From a virus: 64,000 nucleotides of DNA. The notes below the pieces were generated by a model, which searched no databases, was not told the origin of the DNA, and saw nothing but the letters and a program-made list of their open reading frames with translations. This document shows positions 15,939 through 24,030 of this stretch, in pieces. The stretch covers positions 64,001 through 128,000 of the IMG/VR virus record IMGVR_UViG_3300037297_000178; one strand, 5' to 3'. The position numbers and the translations under genes are program-made. Numbering within the stretch: the first letter of the stretch is position 1; every line of letters begins with the position of its first letter.

Positions 15939-16268
15939 ATGGCTAAGGGGTTGATATTTGACGACCCGAAGGTGGTTGTGTTGCGGGCGGTTATTCGAGA
16001 GCTGTCGTCTTTGGGGGTTGAACTTGAAGACGGGGACGTTGCGGCGGTTGACGAGAGTAAAGAGGGGTTGCGCGTCCGACTCGAGTTGACGAACTTCCCG
16101 GGCTTCGTGATAGTGTCGAACTATCACGAGGTAGAGGATGGGTTCGTGTCGGACACAGGCATGTGGTGGCGGGTCGAGGATGGTACGCGTCACCTGTGGG
16201 TGCGCGACTTTGTCGAGGCCGTCAGGCATATTCGAGGAGTGGAGGCCGAACGTGGCGAAAGGGATTAA
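15939..16268 (+). CDS. Hypothetical protein, stand-alone copy of a repeated module
   Basis: 109 residues, ATG after AAAGGAGAGG. It shares the opening AKGxxFDDP and the helix IREL..GVELEDxD with the N-terminus of the next gene, and more weakly with the 18043 gene. So it looks like the free form of the N-terminal module of those longer proteins. Function unknown. Confidence 0.8.
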   Translation: MAKGLIFDDPKVVVLRAVIRELSSLGVELEDGDVAAVDESKEGLRVRLELTNFPGFVIVSNYHEVEDGFVSDTGMWWRVEDGTRHLWVRDFVEAVRHIRGVEAERGERD

Positions 16269-17082
16269 GTTTGACGACCCGCTCGGGCAGGTAAGGGAGG
16301 CGATAATACGCGAGCTTGCGGCTGAGGGGGTTGAGCTTGAAGACGATGACAATCTGACGGTCATGGAAATAGGGGGCGGTTGCCGCGTGCTCATTCGGGG
16401 AAGCCTGAAGATTAGACAATATGCAGGCTTTACATTCGTGACGCCCGGATACCAGGTAAAGGGGGGTGTGCCGGTGAAGGTCGAGCCGAAATGGCACATG
16501 AACGTCGGAAGCGACGAGTACACGTACTTGCTAGGGGATAACGCGAGCACGTTCGGAGAGATTCTTTTAGTGGCGCGTCACGCAGTTACAATGAGCGACG
16601 ACGTCTTACCGGCTACCCCTCCCTCCCTGAAAGAGATAACTGACCGCCTCGTGATAGACAGACACGCCGACAAGGGCCTGACCCCGGCCCCCTGGGCGGT
16701 CGAGAGCGTCGAGGTACTCGTGTGTCCTGGGCGCGTCGTGTGCGGGGTTGAGCGCGAGGAGTTAGTCGAGGAGGAGATTGTCATAATGGGGCCTGACGGC
16801 GAATACGTCGCCAAGATGAACGACAACGCGCCCGACGCCCATTTTATAGCGCGTATGCGCTCCGACCTAGAGCAGACGGTTGAAGACCGTGACCGTCTGC
16901 TCGAACTTGTGAAGAGGGGCGTGTTCGTGGCGCAAAACGTATTAAAGACGCTCGAGTTTATCGCCATGCAGGATGGTGAATGTACCCTGTGTGAGGGGGA
17001 AGCGGTCGACGGCGTGTTCGTTCACGGATACTTTTGCCCGATAACTGAGGTACGCGAATACCTCGAGGAGTTTGAGGCGTGA
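16252..17082 (+). CDS. Ea22-like protein with N-terminal module and C-terminal Cys pairs
   Basis: 276 residues, GTG start 6 bases after GGAGG. Three parts: an N-terminal module related to the preceding gene (1-120), a middle with TPAPW and NAPDAHFIARMR that follows the phage Ead/Ea22-like pattern (TPGPW ... NAxFIAxAR), and a C-terminal CTLCEG...FCP knuckle. A helix (RSDLEQTVEDRDRLLELV) precedes the knuckle, encoded by an 11-bp inverted repeat (16870-16902). Lambda Ea22 is an accessory early protein of unclear role. Confidence 0.8.
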   Translation: MAKGIKFDDPLGQVREAIIRELAAEGVELEDDDNLTVMEIGGGCRVLIRGSLKIRQYAGFTFVTPGYQVKGGVPVKVEPKWHMNVGSDEYTYLLGDNASTFGEILLVARHAVTMSDDVLPATPPSLKEITDRLVIDRHADKGLTPAPWAVESVEVLVCPGRVVCGVEREELVEEEIVIMGPDGEYVAKMNDNAPDAHFIARMRSDLEQTVEDRDRLLELVKRGVFVAQNVLKTLEFIAMQDGECTLCEGEAVDGVFVHGYFCPITEVREYLEEFEA

Positions 17083-17672
17083 AGGCGTGGTTCGTGTACG
17101 ACGGGGACATCGACGAGGGGGGCGAATACTTGCGGGCCGAAAACAGGAACGAGGCCCGCACAGCCGGTTCGCTTCTGTTAGGTAGCCGGTACTTCGACAC
17201 GAAAGCGCGACGCGCTCCGTTCCTTGACGGGAACTTTCGCCTCACGACTGAGAGCATACACCGGCATGGGGGCGCTGTTATCTGTGCTGAGTGTGACGGT
17301 ACGATATGGCCTGACGACCCGGTGCTATACGAGCCGAGGGTGATACATATGCGCTGCGACCCGGCTGTTCCCATGAGCTTCCCCCTCGGGCACGACGGGA
17401 AGCCGACCCGGTTACAGCAGTTTTCAGCCGGGTTTCCGCTCGAGGTGAAGTTAGCCGGTAAGTGGGTGTGCTGGTGGGTCGGGAAGGTCGAGATAACAGC
17501 GACATGGCCTGACTATGTGCCCGACTATCGGATGTTTAGTAAGTGGCTTCACTCGCTCGACTGGTGGTCGGCTGAGGACATCCTCGAGGCGGTAACGGAG
17601 CGGGTTAAGGCGATGGAAGCGCGACAGGTGCGGGTCGAGGTCAGTTACCCTGAGGTGAACGATGAGCAATGA
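17079..17672 (+). CDS. Hypothetical protein with zinc-type Cys
   Basis: 197 residues, GTG start overlapping the previous stop. CAECDGTIWPDD with a later HMRC gives a plausible zinc site near residues 70-93; the rest is Trp-rich (WVCWWVGK). No family recognised. Confidence 0.75.
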   Translation: MKAWFVYDGDIDEGGEYLRAENRNEARTAGSLLLGSRYFDTKARRAPFLDGNFRLTTESIHRHGGAVICAECDGTIWPDDPVLYEPRVIHMRCDPAVPMSFPLGHDGKPTRLQQFSAGFPLEVKLAGKWVCWWVGKVEITATWPDYVPDYRMFSKWLHSLDWWSAEDILEAVTERVKAMEARQVRVEVSYPEVNDEQ

Positions 17673-18039
17673 GGTGAGCCTCGAGGTATACCTTCCGAAC
17701 TTTTTATTTGACATAGCAATGCGCTTGGACGGGAAGCAAGTTCGGTTCATTATTGTTGACGACGTCGATGCTGAGTTGAGGCTCGTTACGGTCGACGACG
17801 TGTATCCGATACAGACTCAATTTACGCAGAACGACATCCCGGGTTCGACCGGCTTTATTCTCGACACGTCTTTGGGGATGTGCCTGATTGAGGCCGAACA
17901 CATAGAGAAGTTTGACGGGCAGGCGTTTCCATTCCACGTCGGAAACGCCGTCTGGAGTCTGAATACACCAGCGAACACAGGCTGGTACATAATCGCCCGC
18001 TTACTTGATGGTAGGTGGCTTTTGATACTCGAGAGGTGA
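17662..18039 (+). CDS. Hypothetical protein
   Basis: 125 residues, ATG after GAGGTGAAC. Beta-rich, with hydrophobic strands and a C-terminal GWYIIARLLDGRWLLI. No recognisable motif. Confidence 0.75.
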   Translation: MSNEVSLEVYLPNFLFDIAMRLDGKQVRFIIVDDVDAELRLVTVDDVYPIQTQFTQNDIPGSTGFILDTSLGMCLIEAEHIEKFDGQAFPFHVGNAVWSLNTPANTGWYIIARLLDGRWLLILER

Positions 18040-18042
18040 GGT

Positions 18043-18852
18043 ATGGCTATTGGAATATGTACGACACAACGAACGTTTATTGTTCATAGATGCGTGATGA
18101 AGCACCTGCGTGACCTGTGCGTCACGCTTGATGAGGGGGACGTGCTGTCGGTGAAGGCGCTTGACACCCGCTTCGTGAGGGCTGAGTTGTACCTCACGAA
18201 TTTCCTGGGCGTCTGTATCCGCTTCCCTCGTTACGAGGTAGTGAACGGAGTCGGGAAGGTGGTTGAGAGCGACAAGTTCGAGGTGCGCTATGGGACCGTC
18301 AGTCTTCCGGCTGACGACTTCATTGACGCGTGCGGTATTGCAGACAAGATGGTCGAGCACAAGCGCGGTACGCTCAACCTGTGTGCGATACTTGACCGCT
18401 GTGAGCGCGACGAAGAAGCGTGTCGGCTCGCAACGCCCGGTCCCTGGCTCGCGCCGGTCGAGACGTGGCCCGAATACGACCCGGAAGGCGAAGAGACGGG
18501 TAACACATATGAGGATGTTGACTGTGTCTGGCGCGGGGAAGAGAAGGGGGACGACGGCGTGGTGTGCCTCATGTATGGGTGTAAGTACGAGCACCCATAC
18601 GGGAACGCCGTCAACAACGCCCGCTTCATAGCGGCTGCGCGGGAGGCGCTCGAGGAGGCGACCAACGACAGGCGCGAGCTTCTAACTGAGGTCGGCATAC
18701 TGCGGCAGGTACTCGCGCAGGCTATGTGGTATATCGAGTTTATCGAGACACACGACGGGTACTGCGAGGTGTGCGGGAGCGTGTGGGGCATTGACAATCC
18801 ACCTGAGCACGAGAAGGACTGTATAATCGAGAAAATACGAGGTGCGTTATGA
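18043..18852 (+). CDS. Ea22-like protein, second long paralogue
   Basis: 269 residues, ATG after GAGGTGAGGT. Same plan as the 16252 gene: N-terminal module (KHLRDLCVTLDEGD), a clear Ea22-type core with TPGPWLAP (~139) and NNARFIAAAREAL (~188), then a C-terminal CEVCGSVWG (~238) and a last Cys. The two genes flank unrelated ones, so duplication was followed by insertion or shuffling. Function unknown. Confidence 0.8.
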   Translation: MAIGICTTQRTFIVHRCVMKHLRDLCVTLDEGDVLSVKALDTRFVRAELYLTNFLGVCIRFPRYEVVNGVGKVVESDKFEVRYGTVSLPADDFIDACGIADKMVEHKRGTLNLCAILDRCERDEEACRLATPGPWLAPVETWPEYDPEGEETGNTYEDVDCVWRGEEKGDDGVVCLMYGCKYEHPYGNAVNNARFIAAAREALEEATNDRRELLTEVGILRQVLAQAMWYIEFIETHDGYCEVCGSVWGIDNPPEHEKDCIIEKIRGAL

Positions 18853-19046
18853 CAATGGCAATTTTTAACATCGTGATTGACTACGAGATTGACCGCTCGA
18901 AGGCACAGAATCCTCTTACACCCGAACAGGTCGAGGCTGAGATAAGACGCGCCTTCGAGTCGCTAAAAGAGGTCGGTTCTTTTATGACAGACGGTTCGCC
19001 GATAGTAGCGAAGTCGGTGAAGGTCGAGCTTACGACCTGGGACTGA
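18849..19046 (+). CDS. Small hypothetical protein
   Basis: 65 residues, ATG after AGGTG and overlapping the previous stop. One helix (PEQVEAEIRRAFESLKEV) between strands. No family recognised. Confidence 0.7.
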   Translation: MTMAIFNIVIDYEIDRSKAQNPLTPEQVEAEIRRAFESLKEVGSFMTDGSPIVAKSVKVELTTWD

Positions 19047-19047
19047 C

Positions 19048-19209
19048 ATGGACATCGAAGAGAAGGTCGGACATGAGGCAGTTAAGTTTTTCTTCTGCTT
19101 TTTGGGGGCGCTCGTGCTCATACTTGCAGTAGTGCTCGTGCTGTATGTTATAGGCTGTGCTGCGATTGACCTGTATGTACAATATCAGGCGGTTTTTGTT
19201 GGACTTTAG
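19048..19209 (+). CDS. Single-span membrane micropeptide
   Basis: 53 residues: polar N-terminus, a long hydrophobic span (about 14-39) and a short tail. It starts one base after the previous stop. Coding is supported by spacing and by the clean membrane profile. Confidence 0.6.
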   Translation: MDIEEKVGHEAVKFFFCFLGALVLILAVVLVLYVIGCAAIDLYVQYQAVFVGL

Positions 19210-19318
19210 CGTTCCTGAGATTGCGCTCGCCTGCATGTTCGGCTCGATTGTCGGTTGTTTTGGATGTTGTGTACTGTACGCTGTTTGTGAGGTATTATGG
19301 ATTCTGTTCCTACGGTGA
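19175..19318 (+). CDS. Possible membrane micropeptide
   Basis: 47 residues with a central hydrophobic, Cys-rich span (SIVGCFGCCVLYAVC). It begins within the previous micropeptide gene in another frame and ends inside the next gene. No clear SD, so support is weak. Confidence 0.35.
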   Translation: MYNIRRFLLDFSVPEIALACMFGSIVGCFGCCVLYAVCEVLWILFLR

Positions 19319-19554
19319 TGGTATACTATACGACGCAGGGGCGTAACGAGAAGGCGTTCCTGTCGGCTGAGGACGCCGTTGCAGCCGGGTTTATAGGTGA
19401 GGTGTGGGGAAACTTTAGCGTTAAGGAGTTCGCGCCTGAGTTTGACTTTGACGCGCTTGACATCAAGAAGGTTATCGAATTGGTCCGGCTCCGTGTCCCG
19501 TATAATGACGACAAGGACGCGAGGCGGGCGCTTAGAGAACGTTTTGTGAGGTGA
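19297..19554 (+). CDS. Hypothetical protein
   Basis: 85 residues, ATG after GTGAGGTATT. The central FDFDALDIKKVIELVRLR suggests a helix after an acidic turn. A one-mismatch copy of the recurrent palindrome (TTAGCGTTAA, near 19424) lies in the gene. Confidence 0.75.
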   Translation: MDSVPTVMVYYTTQGRNEKAFLSAEDAVAAGFIGEVWGNFSVKEFAPEFDFDALDIKKVIELVRLRVPYNDDKDARRALRERFVR

Positions 19555-19557
19555 GAA

Positions 19558-19728
19558 ATGCAGACGAGACCTAAAGAGTTTAGCTTGTTTAGTCGGATAG
19601 CAGGTTATATCGCTGTGACCCTACTCCTTCTCGCGTTCGGGTTCCTCGTGCTGTACTTGGGCGGTCACATCATCCTTGACCTGCTGGCGAAGTACATCGA
19701 GATATGTGGACCGACGCCGTTGGGGTAG
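19558..19728 (+). CDS. Single-span membrane micropeptide
   Basis: 56 residues, ATG after AGGTGAGAA; hydrophobic span about 18-40 (VTLLLLAFGFLVLYLGG). Third of four consecutive small membrane genes. Confidence 0.6.
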   Translation: MQTRPKEFSLFSRIAGYIAVTLLLLAFGFLVLYLGGHIILDLLAKYIEICGPTPLG

Positions 19729-19874
19729 TGCTGACCCTCATTGTGGCCGTGACCGGCTACATCGTCGTGTACGCATTTTTTAACTTTGTCGGGCCTCTCC
19801 TTGACGCCGCCTGTAAGTGTGGTATAATATTTGTCAAGGAGGTTGTTCACAATGAGCGAAGAAAAAGACCTTGA
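19704..19874 (+). CDS. Possible membrane micropeptide
   Basis: 56 residues with a hydrophobic span about 6-32, in a different frame and overlapping the gene before and the gene after. SD weak (GAG). Its end contains the promoter of the next gene. Confidence 0.4.
   Translation: MWTDAVGVVLTLIVAVTGYIVVYAFFNFVGPLLDAACKCGIIFVKEVVHNERRKRP
19801..19828 (+). promoter_or_regulatory. Promoter within a small gene
   Basis: TTGACG, 16 bases, TATAAT, with extended -10 (TGGTATAAT), 23 bases before the 19852 start. Confidence 0.7.
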
Positions 19875-20232
19875 AGTTATACTTCTAAAACAGCAGGTTG
19901 AAATATTGAAGGCACACCTTCACGCAAATGAGGTAGCTGTTGTTCAACAGTCGGCCTGCCTCGACAAGCTGAGGGAGACGCTTGGGGAAGACAAATACGG
20001 TGAAATACTCGGGGACACTGAGTACGAGGCGGTTGTTCGTGCTTTCAGTGGTTTCGAGATTCTCAAAGACCTCATGACTACTGTCGATAACCCGGGTTTA
20101 CGGCGCGAGCGGTGTACAGTGTTTCGCTGTCGGTACTGTGACGAGTTTTACCTTGACACGTACACCGGCAAGAGCACCATGCATGGGTCGGACTGCCCCA
20201 TTCGGAGGGCTGAATTATGGCTGAGTCAGTGA
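19852..20232 (+). CDS. Coiled-coil/zinc hypothetical protein
   Basis: 126 residues, ATG after AAGGAGG. N-terminal helix (EVILLKQQVEILKAHLHA) likely coiled coil; C-terminal CRYCDE...HGSDCP is a plausible zinc site. Behind its own promoter. Function unknown. Confidence 0.75.
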   Translation: MSEEKDLEVILLKQQVEILKAHLHANEVAVVQQSACLDKLRETLGEDKYGEILGDTEYEAVVRAFSGFEILKDLMTTVDNPGLRRERCTVFRCRYCDEFYLDTYTGKSTMHGSDCPIRRAELWLSQ

Positions 20233-20447
20233 AGTTTTACTGCCCCTCTTGTGACGCGTACTATGACACAGCAGTCAGGCCGACAAGCATCGACGCGATT
20301 GTCGACGTTGACGAGGTGGTCGACTTTGACGCGACGCAGAAGTACGAGCACACGCACATTCACGCCCTGGGCGCGTTCCGCTGCGTTGAGTGTGGCGGAT
20401 GGGCGTACAAGAAGCGATGTACGATTATCCTGGCCGCCGATGAATAG
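20217..20447 (+). CDS. Small zinc-ribbon protein
   Basis: 76 residues, ATG after GGAGG. Two knuckles, CPSC (9-12) and CVEC (~56-59), make a classic zinc ribbon, separated by an acidic stretch and several His. Function unknown. Confidence 0.75.
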   Translation: MAESVKFYCPSCDAYYDTAVRPTSIDAIVDVDEVVDFDATQKYEHTHIHALGAFRCVECGGWAYKKRCTIILAADE

Positions 20448-20769
20448 ACGTGACCTTGTGAGGGTAAAGAGACTGAAGTACGTACTTCAGTCAATACCGA
20501 ACCCGCAATTAGGGAAGGGACGGCAGTCAATGTCACTCGAGGGGGCGCTCGCCTTCGCTTTCGAAATGATTGAGGTGAAGGCTACGCTCGTGAAGGTGCT
20601 TGACGCGACCATTGACGAGGCGGTCGAGGTCGACGGGGACGACGTCGACCTTTACATCGACGTGCTCGAAGAGTGGCTCGTGGCTCGTCAGAAGGTCGAC
20701 TGGTCGAACGAGCGCCCGTTCCACATTGAGGCTGAATACAGGCGACGTGAGAGGGAAAAGCATGACTAA
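20440..20769 (+). CDS. Hypothetical helical protein
   Basis: 109 residues. ATG lies in the last codons of the previous gene. Early in the gene is a perfect 22-bp palindrome (20471-20492). Acidic centre (EVDGDDVDLYIDVLEE) and basic tail. No family recognised. Confidence 0.7.
   Translation: MNRRDLVRVKRLKYVLQSIPNPQLGKGRQSMSLEGALAFAFEMIEVKATLVKVLDATIDEAVEVDGDDVDLYIDVLEEWLVARQKVDWSNERPFHIEAEYRRREREKHD
20471..20492. repeat. Perfect 22-bp palindrome in a coding region
   Basis: GACTGAAGTAC followed directly by its reverse complement; starts 31 bases into the gene. Could be an operator or a cruciform. Confidence 0.9.
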
Positions 20770-21424
20770 AGGGCGAAACATTGTTAAAGAAGACCTCACC
20801 GACATCGTCATACGGGACGGCGAGTCTTTACTCGACTCGCCCGAACCGGTCAGATTCCTAGACCTGCCTGAGGGGGCAGTCTTCCGGTACAGAGGCGAGC
20901 GGTTTGAGAAAATACAGCCGCGTATCAGGGTCGACGAGCTTTACCCCTGCTGGAACGCGCGACGCCTCGTCGACGACCGCCTTCTCTTTATCGGGAACGA
21001 GGAAATGGTGAGATGCCCCTACAAGGGCATTATCAGGATACCTGCCCCATATGGGAATCCGACCGTGAGCTTTGAAGACTTAAGGGAGGGCGACACGTTT
21101 TACGTCGCCTTCGAGGGCCTCGAGCGCTACAGGCGTATTCACGATATGGAGTCGGGCCTCGAGCACATCCCTTGCTGGAACGCCGAACGGGTACGTGATG
21201 GGATGATGTACTTCTTTCGCTCGACGACGCCCGTCACGAGGTCGAGTGACCTGACCGAAGAGTTCGTTTTCACTGAGGGCACGAAGGCGATTTATCACTT
21301 CGCGTTCGCTATGAATGAGCTTTCGGAACAAGCAAGGTTGACGCTCGCAGCCGTATTCAGTGACGTACTCGAGAAGTACGTCGATATGCTCGCGCTGGTG
21401 AAGACATGGCTAAATACAGAGTAA
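20762..21424 (+). CDS. Hypothetical protein with internal duplication
   Basis: 220 residues. Two related copies of about 50 residues: one around LDLPEGAVFRYRGERFEKI with PCWNARRLVDD, the other around FEDLREGDTFYVAFEGLERY with PCWNAERVRDG. Each reads x-DL-EG-x-F then PCWNA-R-V-D. The C-terminal third is helical. Probably a phage-specific structural repeat; function unknown. Confidence 0.75.
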   Translation: MTKGRNIVKEDLTDIVIRDGESLLDSPEPVRFLDLPEGAVFRYRGERFEKIQPRIRVDELYPCWNARRLVDDRLLFIGNEEMVRCPYKGIIRIPAPYGNPTVSFEDLREGDTFYVAFEGLERYRRIHDMESGLEHIPCWNAERVRDGMMYFFRSTTPVTRSSDLTEEFVFTEGTKAIYHFAFAMNELSEQARLTLAAVFSDVLEKYVDMLALVKTWLNTE

Positions 21425-21663
21425 GAGCAACCGTGTGGGTCTTTTATGACGTATGGTGGATTGACGACAACATATACGAGGTCGACGAGACGGTTTTTGC
21501 GCGTAACGAAGAGGACGCCGTCGACCGGCTTCTCTCGAAAATCGAGCGTTCATGCGACCCGGACGGCCTGAGCTTAATCGGCGAACCGAGGGTCGACCTT
21601 GTGGAAGGGCCTGGGTCTCCAAAACCCGGAACGGGGGTTCAAATCCCTCTCGACCTGCTATGA
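21406..21663 (+). CDS. Hypothetical protein whose 3' end runs through tRNA-Trp
   Basis: 85 residues; the first ~60 (YRVRATVWVFYDVWWIDDN, EEDAVDRLLSKIE) look like a real domain. The last 24 codons are the tRNA-Trp gene read as protein. Stop TGA overlaps the next ATG. The tail may be a by-product of the overlap. Confidence 0.65.
   Translation: MAKYRVRATVWVFYDVWWIDDNIYEVDETVFARNEEDAVDRLLSKIERSCDPDGLSLIGEPRVDLVEGPGSPKPGTGVQIPLDLL
21590..21657 (+). tRNA. tRNA-Trp (CCA), compact D-arm
   Basis: Acceptor GGGTCGA pairs with TCGACCT (G-U first pair), discriminator G as in bacterial tRNA-Trp. Anticodon stem TGGGT/ACCCG with loop CTCCAAA (anticodon CCA). T-arm GGGGG-TTCAAAT-CCCTC. Only 15 bases lie between acceptor and anticodon stems, against about 19, so the D-arm is short (CCTT/AAGG). 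No CCA end is encoded. Confidence 0.75.
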
Positions 21664-22682
21664 TATACATAATGAGGCATTATGAGGGGGGCGGTCACAT
21701 CAGCGACCATGCCGAAGACCTGCTTGACGGCCTTGACACGCTTACCGTCAAGCGTTCGTGGTGTTACCGCGAGAAAACGAGCACGTCCCCATTTGTTGAA
21801 ATTTCTATTGCCCCCCTCGAGCGCTATTTTTCGGGCGAGTCCTTTAGCGCTAAGGGGACGGTCGAGTACACGCACGACGAGTTCGCTCGTGCGTTGTTCG
21901 AGGTGCTCAAAGAGCATTTGCGCGACGCGTGGAAGCATGGGGTCGAGCACTTCTTTTTTCACTCGAGCGGCGCTGACTCGCGCGTGCTGTCGCTCGCGCT
22001 CCGTGAGCTGAACCTTCGGCCCGTGTTCGTATGCCGGTACGACGAGGCCGACTCATTTCATCGGATACTGGACGCAGAGGGGTGGGACCGGGGCTGTCGG
22101 CACGTGTTCGGCCCGAAGCCAATTCGGTTCGAGACGGCCTGGGCCGACTATGGACTCGTGTCAATTCCGGTCAACCTCTATAAGGACATTGTGACGCCGG
22201 GGTGCGTGCGGGCTATCTGCGGGAATTGGGGAAACGGGTTATTCAGGTGCTTATTACACAACGAGTGCTCTGTTGAGGTGTGGTTTCAGTTTATGGCCTC
22301 ACACGACGTGTGCGGTCGACCAAAGCCAGCCGACAAAGACCGAATGATTATCCCATACGCGAGCCGGAAGGCGCTTCACTGCGTCAGTGAAGCGAGGGTT
22401 CCGCCGATAAATCCTGAGACTTTCCGGCTTAGCTTCCCGGGCCGGATAAATCCGGCTATCGGCATGACGGCCATTCCCGAACAGAAGATGACTGCCGAAA
22501 TGGGGTTCACGATTGACCCGCGCCCGCTCCAGAGGGCCTACGACGCCTCATGGTATGGGAAGCAGGTTCCGTGTGAAATACCAAACCGTGTTGTATTTCA
22601 CGAGGCGTGGAGTCGCTTTATGCTCGCCTCGTGGTGTGAGGCACACAGGGGTAAGGTGAAGATACATGTCGAAAGTGTATGA
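21660..22682 (+). CDS. PP-loop ATPase, asparagine synthase-like
   Basis: 340 residues. SSGADSRVLSLAL (~100) is a PP-loop (SGGxDS) variant as in asparagine synthase and other AANH ATPases that adenylate a substrate; CRYDEADSF follows at the usual distance. No glutaminase domain is attached. C-terminal half has Trp/Cys-rich stretches and no known motif. The ATG overlaps the previous stop (ATGA) and starts 3 bases after tRNA-Trp, so an RNA substrate is a tempting but unsupported idea. One TTAGCGCTAA copy (21844) encodes FSAK. Confidence 0.75.
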   Translation: MIYIMRHYEGGGHISDHAEDLLDGLDTLTVKRSWCYREKTSTSPFVEISIAPLERYFSGESFSAKGTVEYTHDEFARALFEVLKEHLRDAWKHGVEHFFFHSSGADSRVLSLALRELNLRPVFVCRYDEADSFHRILDAEGWDRGCRHVFGPKPIRFETAWADYGLVSIPVNLYKDIVTPGCVRAICGNWGNGLFRCLLHNECSVEVWFQFMASHDVCGRPKPADKDRMIIPYASRKALHCVSEARVPPINPETFRLSFPGRINPAIGMTAIPEQKMTAEMGFTIDPRPLQRAYDASWYGKQVPCEIPNRVVFHEAWSRFMLASWCEAHRGKVKIHVESV

Positions 22683-23088
22683 TATGGACACGAAGTCGCT
22701 CGTCAACCGTGTCGAGAATGGACTTCGGCAGGGGATACCCCGGGGCGTCGTCTGCGGGACGATGCGCTACTTTTTCGAGAGTGGCGTATCGTCAAGCGAG
22801 GAGGGCCTGGGGTCGACGCTTGGCCCACTTGTCGAATACGCAGTCGAGGAAATCAAAGATGTGCTTTGGGACGCGTTTCTCAAAGGACTTCAAGTGTACT
22901 GCTTACATCCCGACGAACAGGTCTGCTCTGAGTTGTCGAACGAACGCGACGTAAAGATGATACTCACGCACAACCGCCCGCTTCCATTTGTGCTTCAAAT
23001 ACGCGAGCTTACGGACGACGTGTACACAGCCCGCCTCGTGTTCATACTCGTGGTTGAACCCATTGAGGCGCTATGCTCAACGAGATAA
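22666..23088 (+). CDS. Hypothetical protein
   Basis: 140 residues, ATG after GGTAAGGTG-type SD, overlapping both neighbours by 16-17 bases. Helical with acidic centre (VEYAVEEIKDVLWDAF). No family recognised. Confidence 0.75.
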   Translation: MSKVYDMDTKSLVNRVENGLRQGIPRGVVCGTMRYFFESGVSSSEEGLGSTLGPLVEYAVEEIKDVLWDAFLKGLQVYCLHPDEQVCSELSNERDVKMILTHNRPLPFVLQIRELTDDVYTARLVFILVVEPIEALCSTR

Positions 23089-23699
23089 TCGTCGATGAGG
23101 CGCAGGCGGTAAGTCCGCTCATAGCGGACGGGTACATTGACCTCGTGTTCGCCGACCCGGTGTACGACGACATGGCGCAGTATGAATGGCTGTCGCGCGA
23201 GGCTGCTCGCCTATTGAAGCCCGACGCAGCCTGCCTCGTTTGGTCGGCGGTGAAGCACCTCCCTGAAGTCATTCGGGCAATGAGCACACACCTGAGCTTC
23301 AGGTGGCAGTTCATATGGTATCAGTCGAACAGGCGCGGGCACGCAGACTTCGGTTATCCGCTGTATACCCCGCTTCTGTGGTTTGAGAAGGGACACAGTA
23401 TGCCGCGTTTCCCGGTACAGGACATAAGGAACGCGCCGTTCACGGCGCGAGAGGGACACAGGTGGCAAAAAGAACCGGGTGTGGTCGAGTATTTCGTGAG
23501 CGCGTTCACCGTAGCTCACGAGTGCGTATTCGACCCGTTCTGTGGGGGCGGTGCAGTACCCGTCGCCTGCAAGCGCCTCGAGCGAACTTACATAGCGGTC
23601 GAGATTGATGAGCGAATAGCGAAGGCTGCGAGTGAGGCTGTTATGCTCGCGCAGCCGCCGATTAGAGAAATAGAATACGTACAAGGAGAGATAGTGTGA
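23073..23699 (+). CDS. N6-adenine (or N4-cytosine) DNA methyltransferase, beta order
   Basis: 208 residues. The catalytic motif precedes the SAM motif, the beta-class order: FADPVYDD (~26, a DPPY variant with Val) then DPFCGGGAVPVACKRL (~155) and YIAVEID. DPPY enzymes methylate an exocyclic amino group; the Val replacement of the second Pro is unusual. At 208 residues the target-recognition region is short. No restriction endonuclease partner is adjacent, so it is an orphan phage enzyme. Specificity cannot be read from sequence. Confidence 0.85.
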   Translation: MLNEIIVDEAQAVSPLIADGYIDLVFADPVYDDMAQYEWLSREAARLLKPDAACLVWSAVKHLPEVIRAMSTHLSFRWQFIWYQSNRRGHADFGYPLYTPLLWFEKGHSMPRFPVQDIRNAPFTAREGHRWQKEPGVVEYFVSAFTVAHECVFDPFCGGGAVPVACKRLERTYIAVEIDERIAKAASEAVMLAQPPIREIEYVQGEIV

Positions 23700-24025
23700 G
23701 CTTTATGGAAGATTTGACAGTTAAAGAACCGACAAACTTGTTGTCAATTCCCTGCCTGTTCTGCGAGGCAGAAGGACTTGAACTGATGGTGAGATTTACC
23801 ATGACTGACGACGACGAGTTTGTACCTGTGAGGCTCGTCGTTGTTTGTAACGAGTGCGGCGTTGAGCACACCTGGGAAACCGTTGCAGAAGGCTTGATGG
23901 TACATAGGTCGGATGTGTGTACGCCTGAGGGAATACCGCCCGTCCCGGCAGACTTAGCAGTGCTCGCCTGGGAAGCGTGTGACGACGTGCGTAAAAAGTT
24001 AGCGCGTCAGGCGTCAGAGAAGTAG
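23696..24025 (+). CDS. Zinc-ribbon hypothetical protein
   Basis: 109 residues, GTG start after AAGGAGA and overlapping the methyltransferase stop. CLFC (~20) and CNEC (~52) make a zinc ribbon. Function unknown. Confidence 0.75.
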   Translation: MSFMEDLTVKEPTNLLSIPCLFCEAEGLELMVRFTMTDDDEFVPVRLVVVCNECGVEHTWETVAEGLMVHRSDVCTPEGIPPVPADLAVLAWEACDDVRKKLARQASEK

Positions 24026-24030
24026 CTTGA

